Source of the DNA: Arachis hypogaea
Lineage: Eukaryota > Streptophyta > Magnoliopsida > Fabales > Fabaceae
NCBI RefSeq assembly: GCF_003086295.3
Contig: NC_092039.1
Span: 67,537,649 to 67,601,648 of the forward strand
Reading direction: 5' to 3'
DNA: 64,000 nt
Position numbers and translations under genes: made by a program. Below are positions 1 through 10,565 of this stretch, piece after piece (positions within the stretch are counted from its first letter, which is position 1; each line of letters begins with the position of its first letter). Below the pieces are notes generated by a model. The model worked only from the letters and a program-made list of their open reading frames with translations. It was not told where the DNA came from and did no database searches.

Positions 1-40
1 TTGCCGGTGAGTTTTGTGTCGGATCGTTTTCCGCACATCA
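1..40 (+). repeat. Last 40 bp of element A 5' LTR
   Basis: Matches 19320-19359 base for base. It ends in CACATCA, and the primer-binding region follows directly. Confidence 0.92.
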
Positions 41-46
41 AGTTTT

Positions 47-64
47 TGGTGCCGTTGCCGGGGA
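47..64 (+). other. Element A primer-binding site (tRNA-Asp)
   Basis: TGGTGCCGTTGCCGGGGA lies 6 nt after the LTR end. It is complementary, with one mismatch, to the 3' end of plant tRNA-Asp, whose expected site is TGGCGCCGTTGCCGGGGA. tRNA-Asp priming is typical of Athila-type Ty3/gypsy elements. Confidence 0.88.
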
Positions 65-232
65 TTGACTAGATTGACAATGATTAAGTGAGGTGGTAGT
101 TTAGATCAAGCATTTTTTCTTTAATTTTGACTAACCCACTAACTGTTTGAATTTTTGCTTAAGCTAACTAAAACTTCATTCTAGCAATAGATTGAAGTAT
201 CACTGGTTGTTTGTTTCTCTTGTTTTGGTTGT

Positions 233-2781
233 ATGTCAGGTATAGGGAGAGCTATTCCTATTTTATCTGAAGCTGACCAGAGAACTCTCAGGAGATTAAG
301 AAGAGCTAAAAGAGGGAAAGGTATTGTTGGAGAGGAAGAATCTGAGGAAGAATATCACGAGATGGAAGGAGATTCATTTAATCCCAATCCACCAGGGGGA
401 GCAGCTAACAACAACAACAATCCACCACAGAGGAGAGTTTTGGCCTCCTACACATTTGCAAATCCCAGACACTGTGGAAGCAGCATCTTAACTCCCAATG
501 TCAATGCAAACAACTTCGAACTAAAACCACAACTCATTACACTTGTCCAGAACAATTGTTCCTATGGAGGCAGCCCATTGGAAGATCTTAATCAGCATTT
601 ATCTACCTTCTTAAAGATTTGTGACACTGTCAAATCCAATGGCGTGAATCCTGAAACTTACAAACTTCTGTTGTTCCCATTCTCATTAAGGGACAAGGCT
701 GCACAATGGCTTGAAACTTTTCCCAAAGGAAGTATTACTAGTTGGGATGATTTGGTGACTAAATTTCTAGCCAAATTCTATCCACCCCAAAGGATCATCA
801 GGCTGAAAACTGAGGTGCAGACATTCACTCAACTAGATGCCGAATCCTTATACGAAGCATGGAAGAGATACAAAGCCTTAATCAGAAAATGCCCCCCATA
901 GATGTTCAATGAATGGGATGTGCTGCAGAATTTCTATCAAGGCCTGACATTGAAATCTCAAGAGGCATTAGATCACTCTGCTAGAGGTTCATTGCAACTG
1001 ATGAAAACTGCTGAAGAAGCCCAGAATATTGTGGACATGGTGGCCAACAATCAATACTTCTTTGCTCATCAAAGAACCCGCCAACCATCACAGAGAAAGG
1101 GGGTACTAGAACTGGAAGGAGTGGACTCCATTTTGGCTCAAAACAAGATGATGCAACAACAAATTCAACAACAGTTTGAACAAATGGCCAAAAGGATTGA
1201 CAGCCTTCAAGTAGCGGCTGTGAACACGAGCCAACCATCAACTGTATGGGTGCAGAATAAAGACAGCCAAGAAGAGCAACAACAGGAGCAGGTGCAGTAC
1301 ATGCATAATTAAAACTCTGGACAGAATGAAGTTTATGGTGATACCTACAATCCTTCCTGGAAGAATCACCCCAACCTTAGATGGGGAGATAACCATAACC
1401 ATAACCAACAGCCATGGCAAAGAAACACAACCCAAAATAACCCAAGGAACAACCAGCAAAACAACCAAAATTCATTCAGAAAACCACAAAACACTTACCC
1501 CAACTCTAACTATTATTCAACCCATAACCAACCTACCAACCAAAATACCTATCATCTACCACCCACATCTCACAACCAACCACAAGCATCACCAGAATCT
1601 CAAAGAATCACTAACCTGTAAACCTTGATAGACAAAATGTGGAAACACCAAGAAATGACGGCCAAAAATCAAGAAGCTTCTATCAAGAACATGGAAAGAC
1701 AAATAGGCCAGCTCTCTAAACACTTTGCAACAGAGAGACCATCAAGTTCACTACCAAGTGACACAATTCCAAATCCTAAGGAAGAGTGTAAGGCAATACA
1801 GTTAAGAAGTGGGAGAACATTGATGAGAAACAATGACACTACAAGGAAACAAGTGGAGAGCAGCAAAAAGCCAATAGATACAGAGGAAGCCAATGATCAA
1901 AATATGGTGCCAAACAAGAACACAGAGAACCCCAAAAGAAAAGAAGACTAGCCAATCAATATATATGAGGGTGAGGAAGAAGCACAGAAAAAGGAGAAAG
2001 ACTTCATTCCTCCACTGCCATATCCACAGAGGTTCAACAAAGAAACCAAAGATCAACACTTTCGCAAATTCCTGGAAACCTTCAAGAAGCTGGAAATCAA
2101 CATTCCCCTGGCTGAGGCATTGGAGCAGATGCCCTTATATGCCAAGTTCTTGAAGGAACTCATTAACAAGAAAAGAAGCTGGCTGGAGAAGGAGACTGTA
2201 CTTCTCACTGAAGAATGCAGTACACTCATCAGAAAAGGACTCCCTCCCAAGTTGGAAGATCCAGGAAGTTTCTTCCTACCTTGCACCATTGGAAGTCTAT
2301 TTATCAACAAGGGGATGTGTGATTTAGGAGCAAGCATAAATCTGATTCCATCTTCTTTAGTGAAAAAGCTTGGCATAGAGAAGGTGAAACCAATACAGAT
2401 GTCATTGGAATTGGTGGACCAGTCAGTAATACATCCCAAAGGAGTGATCGAAAACCTTTTAGTTAAGGTTGACAAGTTAATTTATCCTGCGGATTTTGTA
2501 ATCTTGGAAACAGAAGAAGAAGGAAACAATTCGATTATCTTGGGAAGGCCATTTTTAGCTACCGCCAGAGCTATCATAGACGTAGAGCAAGGAGAATTAA
2601 CTCTCAGGATGCACGAGGAAAGCATCATCCTGAAAGTGTTTCCAGAACCACAAAGTAGTGAAGAGGGAAGCAAGGTAGTCAGTGACTGTTTTCCAAGGCA
2701 AGCTACCAACAACACAGGGGAGCAGAAGAATGAGCATATGCAAAGAGGAGAAAGAATTCAAAAAGGAATCAGGATGATAAA
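233..2781 (+). pseudogene. Element A gag-pro, 5' part, with in-frame stops
   Basis: Starts at ATG 233, 168 nt after the primer-binding site. It holds a Retrotrans_gag domain (about residues 100-215, with the NNFELKPQLITLV and FLAKFYPPQR motifs), an N/Q/H-rich stretch after about residue 360 instead of a zinc knuckle, and a retropepsin-like domain (CDLGASIN near 2327, IILGRPFLATARA near 2537). One frame is kept throughout but is broken by stops at 899-901, 1310-1312, just before 1625 and at 1949-1951. I see no frameshift. Element B cuts the gene at 2781 and the 3' end is at 13680-13979. Retropepsins normally have D-T/S-G; here it is D-L-G, as I expect for this element group. Confidence 0.85.
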
Positions 2782-3090
2782 TGATGCCAAGGCATCTTAG
2801 GCTAGTTTCACTAGCATTTTTCTGTTAGTTTTAGTTGTTTTATGCATTTTCTTGAGCTTAAAGTAACCAAGAATGGTTAAATGAATAACAAAGAAATGAA
2901 CCATCCAAACAGTATGATTTTTATGCAAATTTCATGAGTTTTTAGTTATATTACTTGAATGCTATGAATGGAAGATTTCTCATGAAATTTTGCAAGACTT
3001 TGATGCAGTTGTTTGGATGATTTCAGGGAAGAAGAGGTTAGGCAAGGAAGCAACAAAATCAATAAAGGAAGCTTGAATATCACATGTGGA

Positions 3091-3577
3091 GTTTAAGCTC
3101 CAGTTTAAGCAAGTTTAAGCTCCAGTTTAAGCTCCAGTTTAAGCAAGTTTAACCTTAAACTAGAGCTTAAACGCCAAAATCATGAAAGCTGAGGAATGCT
3201 GAAACTGGCGTTTAACCTCCAGTTTAACCTTAAACTGGAAGTTAAACGCCAGAATGAGAATTGCACCAAGGAGCATTTCCACGTTTAAGCTCCAGTTTAA
3301 CCTTAAACTGGAGCTTAAACGTGTTCGACCAGAATTTTCCTCCAGGGAACCATTTCCACGTTTAAGCTCCAGTTTAAGCTTAAACTGAAGCTTAAACGTG
3401 TTCGACAATTCTCCTCCTGGGTTGCAATCTTCATTTCCACGTTTAAGCTTCAGTTTAACCTTAAACTGAAGCTTAAACGTGTTCGACTATTTACCCTCCA
3501 GGGTTGCCTTCTTCCATTTCCACGTTTAAGCTTCAGTTTAACCTTAAACTGAAGCTTAAACTACAACTTAAACGCCA
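3091..3577 (+). repeat. U3 palindromic array, B family
   Basis: At least five inverted-repeat units of the type GTTTAAGCTCCAGTTTAA, a short CCTTAAAC centre, then the reverse complement. The arms vary (CTCCAG or CTTCAG) but stay self-complementary within most units. Units are separated by about 35-45 bp of unrelated sequence containing GTGTTCGAC. The array ends about 320 bp upstream of the TATA box. It recurs in the 3' LTR. Confidence 0.9.
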
Positions 3578-3899
3578 CTTTTTGAAAGGGTTTCTGGGCC
3601 AAAGATATTGCAGTTTAAGTTAGCACTTGAGCACAAACATTAACTTAAACATACTCTGGTATGAAACCCAATTGAATATTATGGTTTATGGGATTGGGCC
3701 TGAAGAATTGATGAGTCTGGAATTTCAATTTGTTGAGTCATGTGTCATTACTTGATTATCACTAAGTTGGCTTAATGAATGTTACAGAATTGGATCAGCA
3801 AGCCTCATCAGGATTATGGATCGTAAACCCAAAGCAAAAGGAAATCAAGGAAAGGCCTCAAAGCCCAAGAAACACAACAGAAGCTCAATTTAGAAAGTG

Positions 3900-3907
3900 T
3901 ATAAATA
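3900..3907 (+). promoter_or_regulatory. TATA box of element B 5' LTR
   Basis: TATAAATA. The same octamer sits in the equivalent place in the LTRs of A, C and D, so it is the likely core promoter of the element. Confidence 0.7.
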
Positions 3908-4715
3908 GGATAGAATTTAAGTTAGAAAGGACTTTTACTTTTACATTTGGGGGAACTTTTTCATTTTTGCTAGTTTTGATACTTTTTGTAATTGAATTCA
4001 GAGCTATAACTCACTAAACCCCTTTCATTGGGTTAGGGAGCTCTATTGAAATTCAATGAATCAATAATAGTTTTCATCTTCTTCTTCAATCTTTTCTCTT
4101 GAATTTTGTTAGAAAGCTTCTCGATCTAAATTCCATTGGTTAGTTGTCTTGGGAAAGAGACTATCCATAATTGGAATCCTTCGGAACCTTGGGAAAGGAA
4201 TGGAGGATTCATGCTAGAGAAGCTTTCTCACAGTGAATTGGATTGGGGTGTGGATGGATATTGTGACATGTAATCCTACCAAATTGTGGTTTATGAAACT
4301 GTGTGGTATAATCAGTGATCGAGCATCATCTCTTCTTATGAACATTTAAACCAAGGGATTGGGAATTTGTTTGTTTTTAGAGAGAATTGGTGAGCCAAGG
4401 GATTGGGATCCAATCATATAAGATTGCCAAGCAAAATTCAATGAATGCATTGGTTGAGGAAGGGATAAAAAATGTTTTGATTCGGAGATCTCAATATCTC
4501 CTAAAACCCAATGAATTCCCCATTTCTAATCTACCACTTTCTCTTTATATTCTGCAATTAAATTCATGCAATCACCCCCATCCCTTTTTAATTTCAGCAC
4601 TTTAACTTCTCGCTCTTTAATTCATGCAATTTAAGATTCCGCAATTCTCATCTAAATCTTGATTCCGCTCAACTAGAACAAACTTCTAATCCGAATTGCT
4701 CATTCAACCAATCCT

Positions 4716-4777
4716 TGTGGGATTCGACCTCACTCTATTGTGAGTTTTTACTTGACGATAACCGGTGCACTTGCCGG
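4716..4777 (+). promoter_or_regulatory. Conserved LTR 3'-end hairpin, B 5' LTR
   Basis: GTGGGATTCGACCT, then a CTCAC/GTGAG stem, then ACTTGACGATAACCGGTGCA and CTTGCCGG. The order is shared by all six families in the window, and the stem sequence changes in a compensatory way between families. Confidence 0.6.
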
Positions 4778-4843
4778 AAGGAATTTTTGCCGATTGTGCA
4801 ATTTCCTAAATCGTAGCTATCAAGTTTATGGCTATCAAGTTTA

Positions 4844-4861
4844 TGGCGCCGTTGCCGGGGA
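4844..4861 (+). other. Element B primer-binding site (tRNA-Asp)
   Basis: TGGCGCCGTTGCCGGGGA, an exact 18-nt complement to the 3' end of plant tRNA-Asp, 6 nt after the LTR end. Confidence 0.95.
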
Positions 4862-5120
4862 TTGGTTTTCGATTGACAATTCTCAAATTGGAAGTTAACT
4901 AGATTGAGCATTTTTCTTGTTTTGTTAATTCAGTTCAAGTTACTTGTTGAATTTTAAATTTCTGCACTCTGTTATTTGCTTTCTTTCTTTATGGCCTTAA
5001 ATTCAAGCAACTAACTCACTGACCCACTAACTATTTGAATTAATTCCTCAATTGCTCTAACCATACTCTTCCATTAACCAAGAGTATTTCACTTGTTTGT
5101 TGCCTGTGCTGTGTTCTTGT

Positions 5121-7931
5121 ATGACAGGTAGGAGAGGAAAGACATCAACTCCTCCATATACCGAACCAGAGAGGACCCTTCATAAACTTAGAAGGGAAGC
5201 AAGAAAGAAGAGAGTACTGGGAGAAGAAGAATCTGAAGGAGAATCTGAGGACAATTTTGAGGAAGCTCTAGATCTCAACATGGATAGAGAAGTTCACAAC
5301 CATGAGAGAGCTGATGGAAACAATGCCATTCCCGAGAGGAGGGTTCTTGGTTCATACATAAACCCAACCTCTGGGAATTGTGGTAGCAGCATTCAGAAAC
5401 CACCCATTCAGGCTAACAATTTTGAACTCAAACCACAGCTAATATCACTGGTGGAGGATCATTGTTCATTTGGTGGTAGTGCTAATGAAGATCCAAACCA
5501 ACATCTCACAAAATTCCTGAGAATTTGCGACACTGTGAAGTCCAATGGAGTCCAGGAAGATGCCTATAAACTGCTCTTGTTCCCATTTTCACTTAGGGAC
5601 AAGGCAGCTAAGTGGCTAGAATCATTCCCAAGGGGGAGCCTAACAACCTGGGATGAGGTGGAAAGCAAGTTTCTGGCACGTTTCTACCCCCCACAAAAGG
5701 TCAATAGGCTTCGATCTGAGGTTCAGACTTTTAGACAACAAGAAGGTGAAACTCTCTACGAGGCATGGGAAAGGTTCAAGGATTTGACAAGGAAATGCCC
5801 ACCAGACATGTTCCATGACTGGGTGCAATTGCATATTTTCTATGATGGACTTTCTTATGAATCAAGGAAGGCTGTAGACCATTCATCAGGAGGTTCATTG
5901 AACAGGAAGAAGACTGTGGAAGAAGCCATTGAAGTGATTGAGACAGTGGCTGAGAATGAGTACTACTATGCTTCAGAGAGACACAACACTAAGGGAGTCA
6001 TGGAGCTGAACCATGTTGATACAATTTTAGCCCAAAACAAGGTGTTTGCCAAGCAACTAGCAGAGCTCACCAGGAACTTAAAAACAAATCAAGTGGCCGC
6101 AATACACACACAAGATCAAGAGGAAGTAAGCAATGAAGGAGGTGATTGGGAAGAGGCCAACTATGTAGGAAATCAACAAAGGCAACCATATGATCCACAT
6201 TCCAACACTTACAACCCAGGCTGGAAAAACCACCCAAACTTTGGGTGGGGAAACCAGCAAACCCAACCACAAAACCACAAACCTTACAACTCCAACCAAC
6301 ATAACAATTCCACATACCAAAACTCCAACCAAAGATCATACCAAGCCACACAAAACACTTACTCCCAACCACCATATCATGGCCAAAATAATCAACCTGC
6401 CCAATCCAATCCGAACCAACAATTTCAAGATCAATTAAACAGGATAGAAGGAATGCTAGCAAACATGGGTCAGGACATAAGTGAGTTGAAAAGCTTTAGG
6501 GAGGATGTGAGATCTACCTTAAGGAACCATGGTGAAAAACTCAAGAGGATGGAGACTCAAGTAGGAGAGCTATCTCAACAGGCCCCCAAGTCAACTGCAG
6601 TGTTCCCTAGTGACACAGAAAAGAATCCTAAAGGGGAACAAAAGGGAGTGAGATGGGAAGAATGCAAGGCCATCACCATATTGAAGGAAGTCTCAAAAGA
6701 AGAAGGAATCAGACCCTCAGAACAGGAGCCAGAAATCTTGAAGGAAGGTGTGGAAGAAGCTAAGCATGAAAGTGAAACTGAGCAAGCCAAGGAACTGCAA
6801 AATAAAGGCATGCTGGAAACATACCAACCAAAAGCACCATTTCCTCAGAGGTTAGGAGGAGGTGAAAAAGGGAAAACATATTCAAGGTTTTTAGAGACAT
6901 TTAACTCTCTCCATATCAATATTCCCTTTCTTGAGATCCTCCAGCAGATGCCTACACATATCAAGTATTTGAAGGAATTGCTGAGCAAGAAAAGAGTTTT
7001 GAAGGGAGGACAAACTGTAATAATGAACAAAGAATGCAGTGCCCTCATCAAGAAGGACATAGTCTCTAAGAAAACAGACCCAGGAAGTTTTCATATCCCC
7101 TGCATCATAGGGGAAACAAAAATTGACAGAGGATTCTGTGATCTAGGAGCTGGCATAAATGTGATGCCTCTGACTCTTATGAAGAGGCTACAAATGAATG
7201 AGGTGAGATCCACTGATGTAATCATACAACTGGCTGACAAAACTCAGAAGCAAGCTGAAGGGGTAGTTGAGAATGTGCTGGTGAAAGTGGGAAATTATTT
7301 CTTCCCCACAGACTTTGTCATTTTGGACATGGAGGAAAGCTACCTACACCCTATCATTCTGGGAAGGCCATTTCTAGCCACTGCTAGAGCACTCATAGAT
7401 ATAGAACAAGGAGAGCTAATTTTGAGAGTACATGATGAACAGCTCATTTTCCATGTTTTCAAACCTGCATCTGAGCCTGAACCAGAACCTGAAAAGCCTA
7501 TGGATGATAGTAGCCATCTATGTTTGGAGGAAGGCAATCCAGCAGCTGAAACTCTGGAACAGTCCTTGGAAGGCAAACAAGAATTGCAAGAGTTAAAGCC
7601 ACAAGAATCAATAAAAACAGCTCAGAAAGATCCTCCTGGCATAAGGGTCAATGAAGAAATCCTCAAGAGAGAGGGAAGAGTTGTAAAGAAATTGCCAAGA
7701 GGGTGGAGGAACAAGAAAATTCCCACTGAAGGTTTCTCTCCGGGAGATAAAGTGATATCAAGTCATTATCTGCCAATCCCACCTGGCCTCAAACCCATTC
7801 CTTCCCAGCTCCCTCAAGTGTTCACAATCAGGAAAGTTCTTTCTATGGAACATTTGGAAATCATGAAGGAATCAAATGGGGACGTTTTCATAGTGAGAGG
7901 AGAGGACATCAAGCACTACAATCCACCTTAA
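5121..7931 (+). CDS. Element B gag-protease polyprotein with integrase-tail-like C-terminus, intact
   Basis: The open frame can be extended upstream to 5097 only with a non-ATG codon; the first ATG is at 5121, giving 936 residues. In order: a charged N-terminus (1-85); a Retrotrans_gag capsid-like domain (about 95-220, NNFELKPQLISLV and FLARFYPPQK); a conserved helical part to about 330; an N/Q-rich stretch (about 355-440) with no CCHC knuckle; a coiled-coil-like part; a K/E-rich linker; a retropepsin-like domain with CDLGAGIN (Asp674) and ILGRPFLATARA (about 745); and a tail (about 870-936) with GFSPGDKV and VRGEDIKHYNPP. That tail resembles the C-terminal SH3-like domain of Ty3/gypsy integrases, such as that in element C ([11 protein letters not shown]). 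Reverse transcriptase, RNase H and the integrase core are absent, so the product can form particles at most and needs an enzyme supplied in trans. Confidence 0.9.
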   Translation: MTGRRGKTSTPPYTEPERTLHKLRREARKKRVLGEEESEGESEDNFEEALDLNMDREVHNHERADGNNAIPERRVLGSYINPTSGNCGSSIQKPPIQANNFELKPQLISLVEDHCSFGGSANEDPNQHLTKFLRICDTVKSNGVQEDAYKLLLFPFSLRDKAAKWLESFPRGSLTTWDEVESKFLARFYPPQKVNRLRSEVQTFRQQEGETLYEAWERFKDLTRKCPPDMFHDWVQLHIFYDGLSYESRKAVDHSSGGSLNRKKTVEEAIEVIETVAENEYYYASERHNTKGVMELNHVDTILAQNKVFAKQLAELTRNLKTNQVAAIHTQDQEEVSNEGGDWEEANYVGNQQRQPYDPHSNTYNPGWKNHPNFGWGNQQTQPQNHKPYNSNQHNNSTYQNSNQRSYQATQNTYSQPPYHGQNNQPAQSNPNQQFQDQLNRIEGMLANMGQDISELKSFREDVRSTLRNHGEKLKRMETQVGELSQQAPKSTAVFPSDTEKNPKGEQKGVRWEECKAITILKEVSKEEGIRPSEQEPEILKEGVEEAKHESETEQAKELQNKGMLETYQPKAPFPQRLGGGEKGKTYSRFLETFNSLHINIPFLEILQQMPTHIKYLKELLSKKRVLKGGQTVIMNKECSALIKKDIVSKKTDPGSFHIPCIIGETKIDRGFCDLGAGINVMPLTLMKRLQMNEVRSTDVIIQLADKTQKQAEGVVENVLVKVGNYFFPTDFVILDMEESYLHPIILGRPFLATARALIDIEQGELILRVHDEQLIFHVFKPASEPEPEPEKPMDDSSHLCLEEGNPAAETLEQSLEGKQELQELKPQESIKTAQKDPPGIRVNEEILKREGRVVKKLPRGWRNKKIPTEGFSPGDKVISSHYLPIPPGLKPIPSQLPQVFTIRKVLSMEHLEIMKESNGDVFIVRGEDIKHYNPP

Positions 7932-7943
7932 CAAGGGACAACC

Positions 7944-7990
7944 GTCAAGCTAGTGACGTTAAAGAAGCGCTTCATGGGAGGCAACCCATG
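7944..7990 (+). promoter_or_regulatory. 47-nt two-hairpin conserved block, element B
   Basis: Lies 12 nt after the gag-pro stop. It begins GTCAAGCTAGTGAC (GTCA/TGAC stem) and ends CATGGGAGGCAACCCATG (CATGGG/CCCATG stem, loop AGGCAA). All six elements carry a block of 46-47 nt at the matching place, and the second stem covaries. Confidence 0.75.
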
Positions 7991-9041
7991 TTTTAGTATC
8001 CTTACTCTTTATTGTTTTGCTCTGCATCTAATAAAGCATGGTTTCTTATGCATGAACTTGAATCCTCAGGACAACTGTTGATAAGGTGCACTAAACATTA
8101 CATGTGGAATACAATTGGTCTCTAAGTTTGGTGTGCCTGAAGGCACTCCCAAATCTTATTCAAATTGTATTCAATCCTTCATTCAAGGTGCACAACCAAA
8201 CATTAAGTTTGGTGTTCCTCTTTGAACAAAGTTAATGAAAAGCAAGAAGTTCCTCGGGATTTAGAAATTCATGACAAGTATACTATTTGCATGTTTTAAT
8301 ACTTTGATTTCAATTACTTTAGGTAGTAAAATTGTTTAGGATCAAAGAGCCAAAGTGACTATGATTTATTAGAATTATGCACATTCATTAAGGACAACCA
8401 ACATGGACTTCATGTCATCAGGAGACATTACCAAACACTAAGTTTAGTGTCCAGTAATAAGTGTGCATACATACAAAGGTCACGGCTATAAGCTCATGAA
8501 GTCAATCATTGATTTACAATTCAAAAAGAATGAAAAACATGTGCAAGTGCTATTCATTATTCACATGGACCGAAAAGATGATAGCAAATTTGTTTGTTTG
8601 TGCAGGTACAAAAGTAAGGATAAGAATGGATGAAAAAGACAAAGGGGGAGGTACGGTCTTGGTCAAAAAGGGAGTTCACAAGTCTTTGAAACTAACACAT
8701 GGGAAAGGGAAGTTCTGCATGAAAAGATAGCTACATGTACAACTTAATACACCCAGAATACTTCCAAGAAAGTTAAAAGCAATTCGTCCTTCTCCTTAAT
8801 TCATATATTTACCATCAAGCCATCCTTCACAAATCACCCTAGCCGTCCATTTTTCACTTGCATGAACTATAAAGAACCATTTGGGGAACGAGTTCCACAC
8901 CACCAAATCTCCTTCTTGCACGTATTCTTTCATCATAGCATAACTACCTCTTGCCGAAAACAACCTCACCACACTCCTAACAACATTTGCTTACTTCACC
9001 TTGTCAACCTTAGCTTGTTACTCTCCAAAACTAAAGAACCA
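7991..9041 (+). other. Spacer between the two ORFs of element B
   Basis: No convincing gene. It holds AAGTTTGGTGT at 8124-8134 and 8205-8215 and a one-base variant at 8440-8450. A 73-codon ORF at 8509 has no recognisable features and is not called. Confidence 0.6.
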
Positions 9042-10565
9042 ATGGCAGCCTCATCTAGCCACAAAAGAAGAAAAGACAAGCAGCCAATGGAGGAGGAAAG
9101 GGAATTTGATGCATGGAAATACAAATCAGTTTTCCATGAGATTCAGGCCGAATGGATGAGACCTAAAAGGATACTAGCTGAGGTTCCCTTTGACCTTGAA
9201 AAGGATGAGTTCCCAAGTGTTTGGGAGAAGATCAAAAAGAGGAAGTGGGAGCTCCTGACTAAGCCAATCACTAAAATCAACATCAACCTGGTGAAAGAGT
9301 TTTATGCAAATACAGTGAGGGAGGATCCAACCGTGGAACCCACATACAAAAGCTATGTGAGAGGGGTAGAAGTTGACTTCAGCCCCAAGGCAATCATGAA
9401 AACTCTTGGCCTGAAAAACATACGTTTCAGCCAAGCAAGTTATGAGGAAAGGATGATAGGAGAACCTGACTATTCGACTATTGCTGAAGACCTTTGTGCC
9501 ATCAGAGCTGAATGGGTGAGAAAAACAAAAGGGGCTCCAAGAGTCTTGAGAAGGGGAGACTTAACACCTGAAGCTAAAGGGTGGTATGCAATAGTTAGGA
9601 GATCCATCCTACCCACTGCAAACTCTTCAGAAATAGTCCCTAAAAGAGCCATCTTGCTACATTGCATTATGACGGGAGGGGAGATCAAAGTTCATAAACT
9701 CATTGCTGAACAGATACAAGAGTTTAGTGAGAAAAGTGACCCTGACTCCTGGCTCCACTTTCCTAGCACCATCATCAGACTATGCATCGAGGCTCAAGTA
9801 CCACTTGAAGATGCAAGACCTAATTGGCTACATCCTGAAATGGCCATAACTGCTCACAGAATGACTCTTGGCCTAATTGCTCCAAGACATACAAAAAGAA
9901 GAAATGAAGAAGGGCAACAAGCAGAAGAGGAGCAAGAAGCAGAGCAAGAAGCAGAGCAAGAAGGAGAAGAAGAGCAAGAAGAGCAAGGAAATCCAGAAAG
10001 AAGGCAACAAGTTCCCAGAGACCCCATGGAGATGAGCAGAATGCAGGAAATCATAGAAGGAATGTCTCAACAATACATGAGGTCTCAGGAGAGGCAAGAG
10101 GACTTTCACCTAAAAATGATGGACATGCAAAGGAACTTTGAATCAAGATTCCTAGATCTGCAAAGGGAACAGAATTTACAATTACAGGAATCCTTCAGCC
10201 ACATATGCCAACACCAAGATGTCAATATCTTGGCAATCAAGGAAGCCACCACTTTGCAGAATGCAAGATATGCAGTTCAAGCTGATTACAACATCAGTTC
10301 TCAAATCAAGCTTAACTACATAGGGGAACATCTACACAAGATGGACCCAGCATTCCCAGCTTTTGATGAGTATTTCAAAGGAAGGAAAAAAGGAGAAATG
10401 AACAAGGCAGTGATCCTTGAGAAAGGAGTGGAAGAAACAATGAAAAAAGCTGGATTCTGGACAAAGCTCATAAGAAAAGACAAAGGAAGTACAAGTGGTC
10501 AAAAAGAGGTAAGAAGCAAGAAGAAGCAGGACCCCAAGAATCAAAAAGAACCAAGCAACAAATGA
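9042..10565 (+). CDS. Element B second ORF, 'putative plant transposon protein' type, intact
   Basis: The frame is open from ATG 8862, but ATG 9042 (MAASSSHKRRKDKQPMEEE) aligns with the starts of the matching ORFs in A, C, D and E, so I prefer it; it gives 507 residues. A basic N-terminus precedes a conserved core (about 25-285) with PEVPF-like, EFYANT, YKSYVRGVEVDFSP and LRRGDLTPEAKGW motifs. An E/Q-rich low-complexity stretch (about 285-330), a long coiled coil, and a conserved end (NYIGEHLHKMDPAFPAFDEY, then AGFW) follow. It occupies the env position of Athila-type elements, but I see no signal peptide or membrane segment, so envelope function is not supported. I believe the core matches the family catalogued as 'putative plant transposon protein'; function unknown. 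Confidence 0.85.
   Translation: MAASSSHKRRKDKQPMEEEREFDAWKYKSVFHEIQAEWMRPKRILAEVPFDLEKDEFPSVWEKIKKRKWELLTKPITKININLVKEFYANTVREDPTVEPTYKSYVRGVEVDFSPKAIMKTLGLKNIRFSQASYEERMIGEPDYSTIAEDLCAIRAEWVRKTKGAPRVLRRGDLTPEAKGWYAIVRRSILPTANSSEIVPKRAILLHCIMTGGEIKVHKLIAEQIQEFSEKSDPDSWLHFPSTIIRLCIEAQVPLEDARPNWLHPEMAITAHRMTLGLIAPRHTKRRNEEGQQAEEEQEAEQEAEQEGEEEQEEQGNPERRQQVPRDPMEMSRMQEIIEGMSQQYMRSQERQEDFHLKMMDMQRNFESRFLDLQREQNLQLQESFSHICQHQDVNILAIKEATTLQNARYAVQADYNISSQIKLNYIGEHLHKMDPAFPAFDEYFKGRKKGEMNKAVILEKGVEETMKKAGFWTKLIRKDKGSTSGQKEVRSKKKQDPKNQKEPSNK

Larger units (their letters stand above)
2782..4837 (+). repeat. Element B 5' LTR
   Basis: Begins TGATGCCAAGGCATC, a perfect terminal hairpin, and ends GGCTATCA. 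It contains a palindromic array (3091-3577), a TATA box (3900-3907) and the conserved hairpin near the LTR 3' end (4716-4777). The 3' end has a 15 bp direct duplication (CTATCAAGTTTATGG twice, 4817-4846), so the LTR border appears to have moved by one repeat unit. Small ORFs inside, such as 80 codons at 3775, are not considered genes. Confidence 0.95.

Noticed and set aside
3775..4017. 80-codon ORF in B LTRs (also 12618-12860)
   Set aside because: Spans the TATA box and promoter region, low complexity, no homology recognised. Similarity between copies is explained by LTR identity.
8862..9041. Upstream 60-codon extension of the B second ORF
   Set aside because: The extension lacks similarity to the second ORFs of A, C, D and E, which all start at the position matching 9042.
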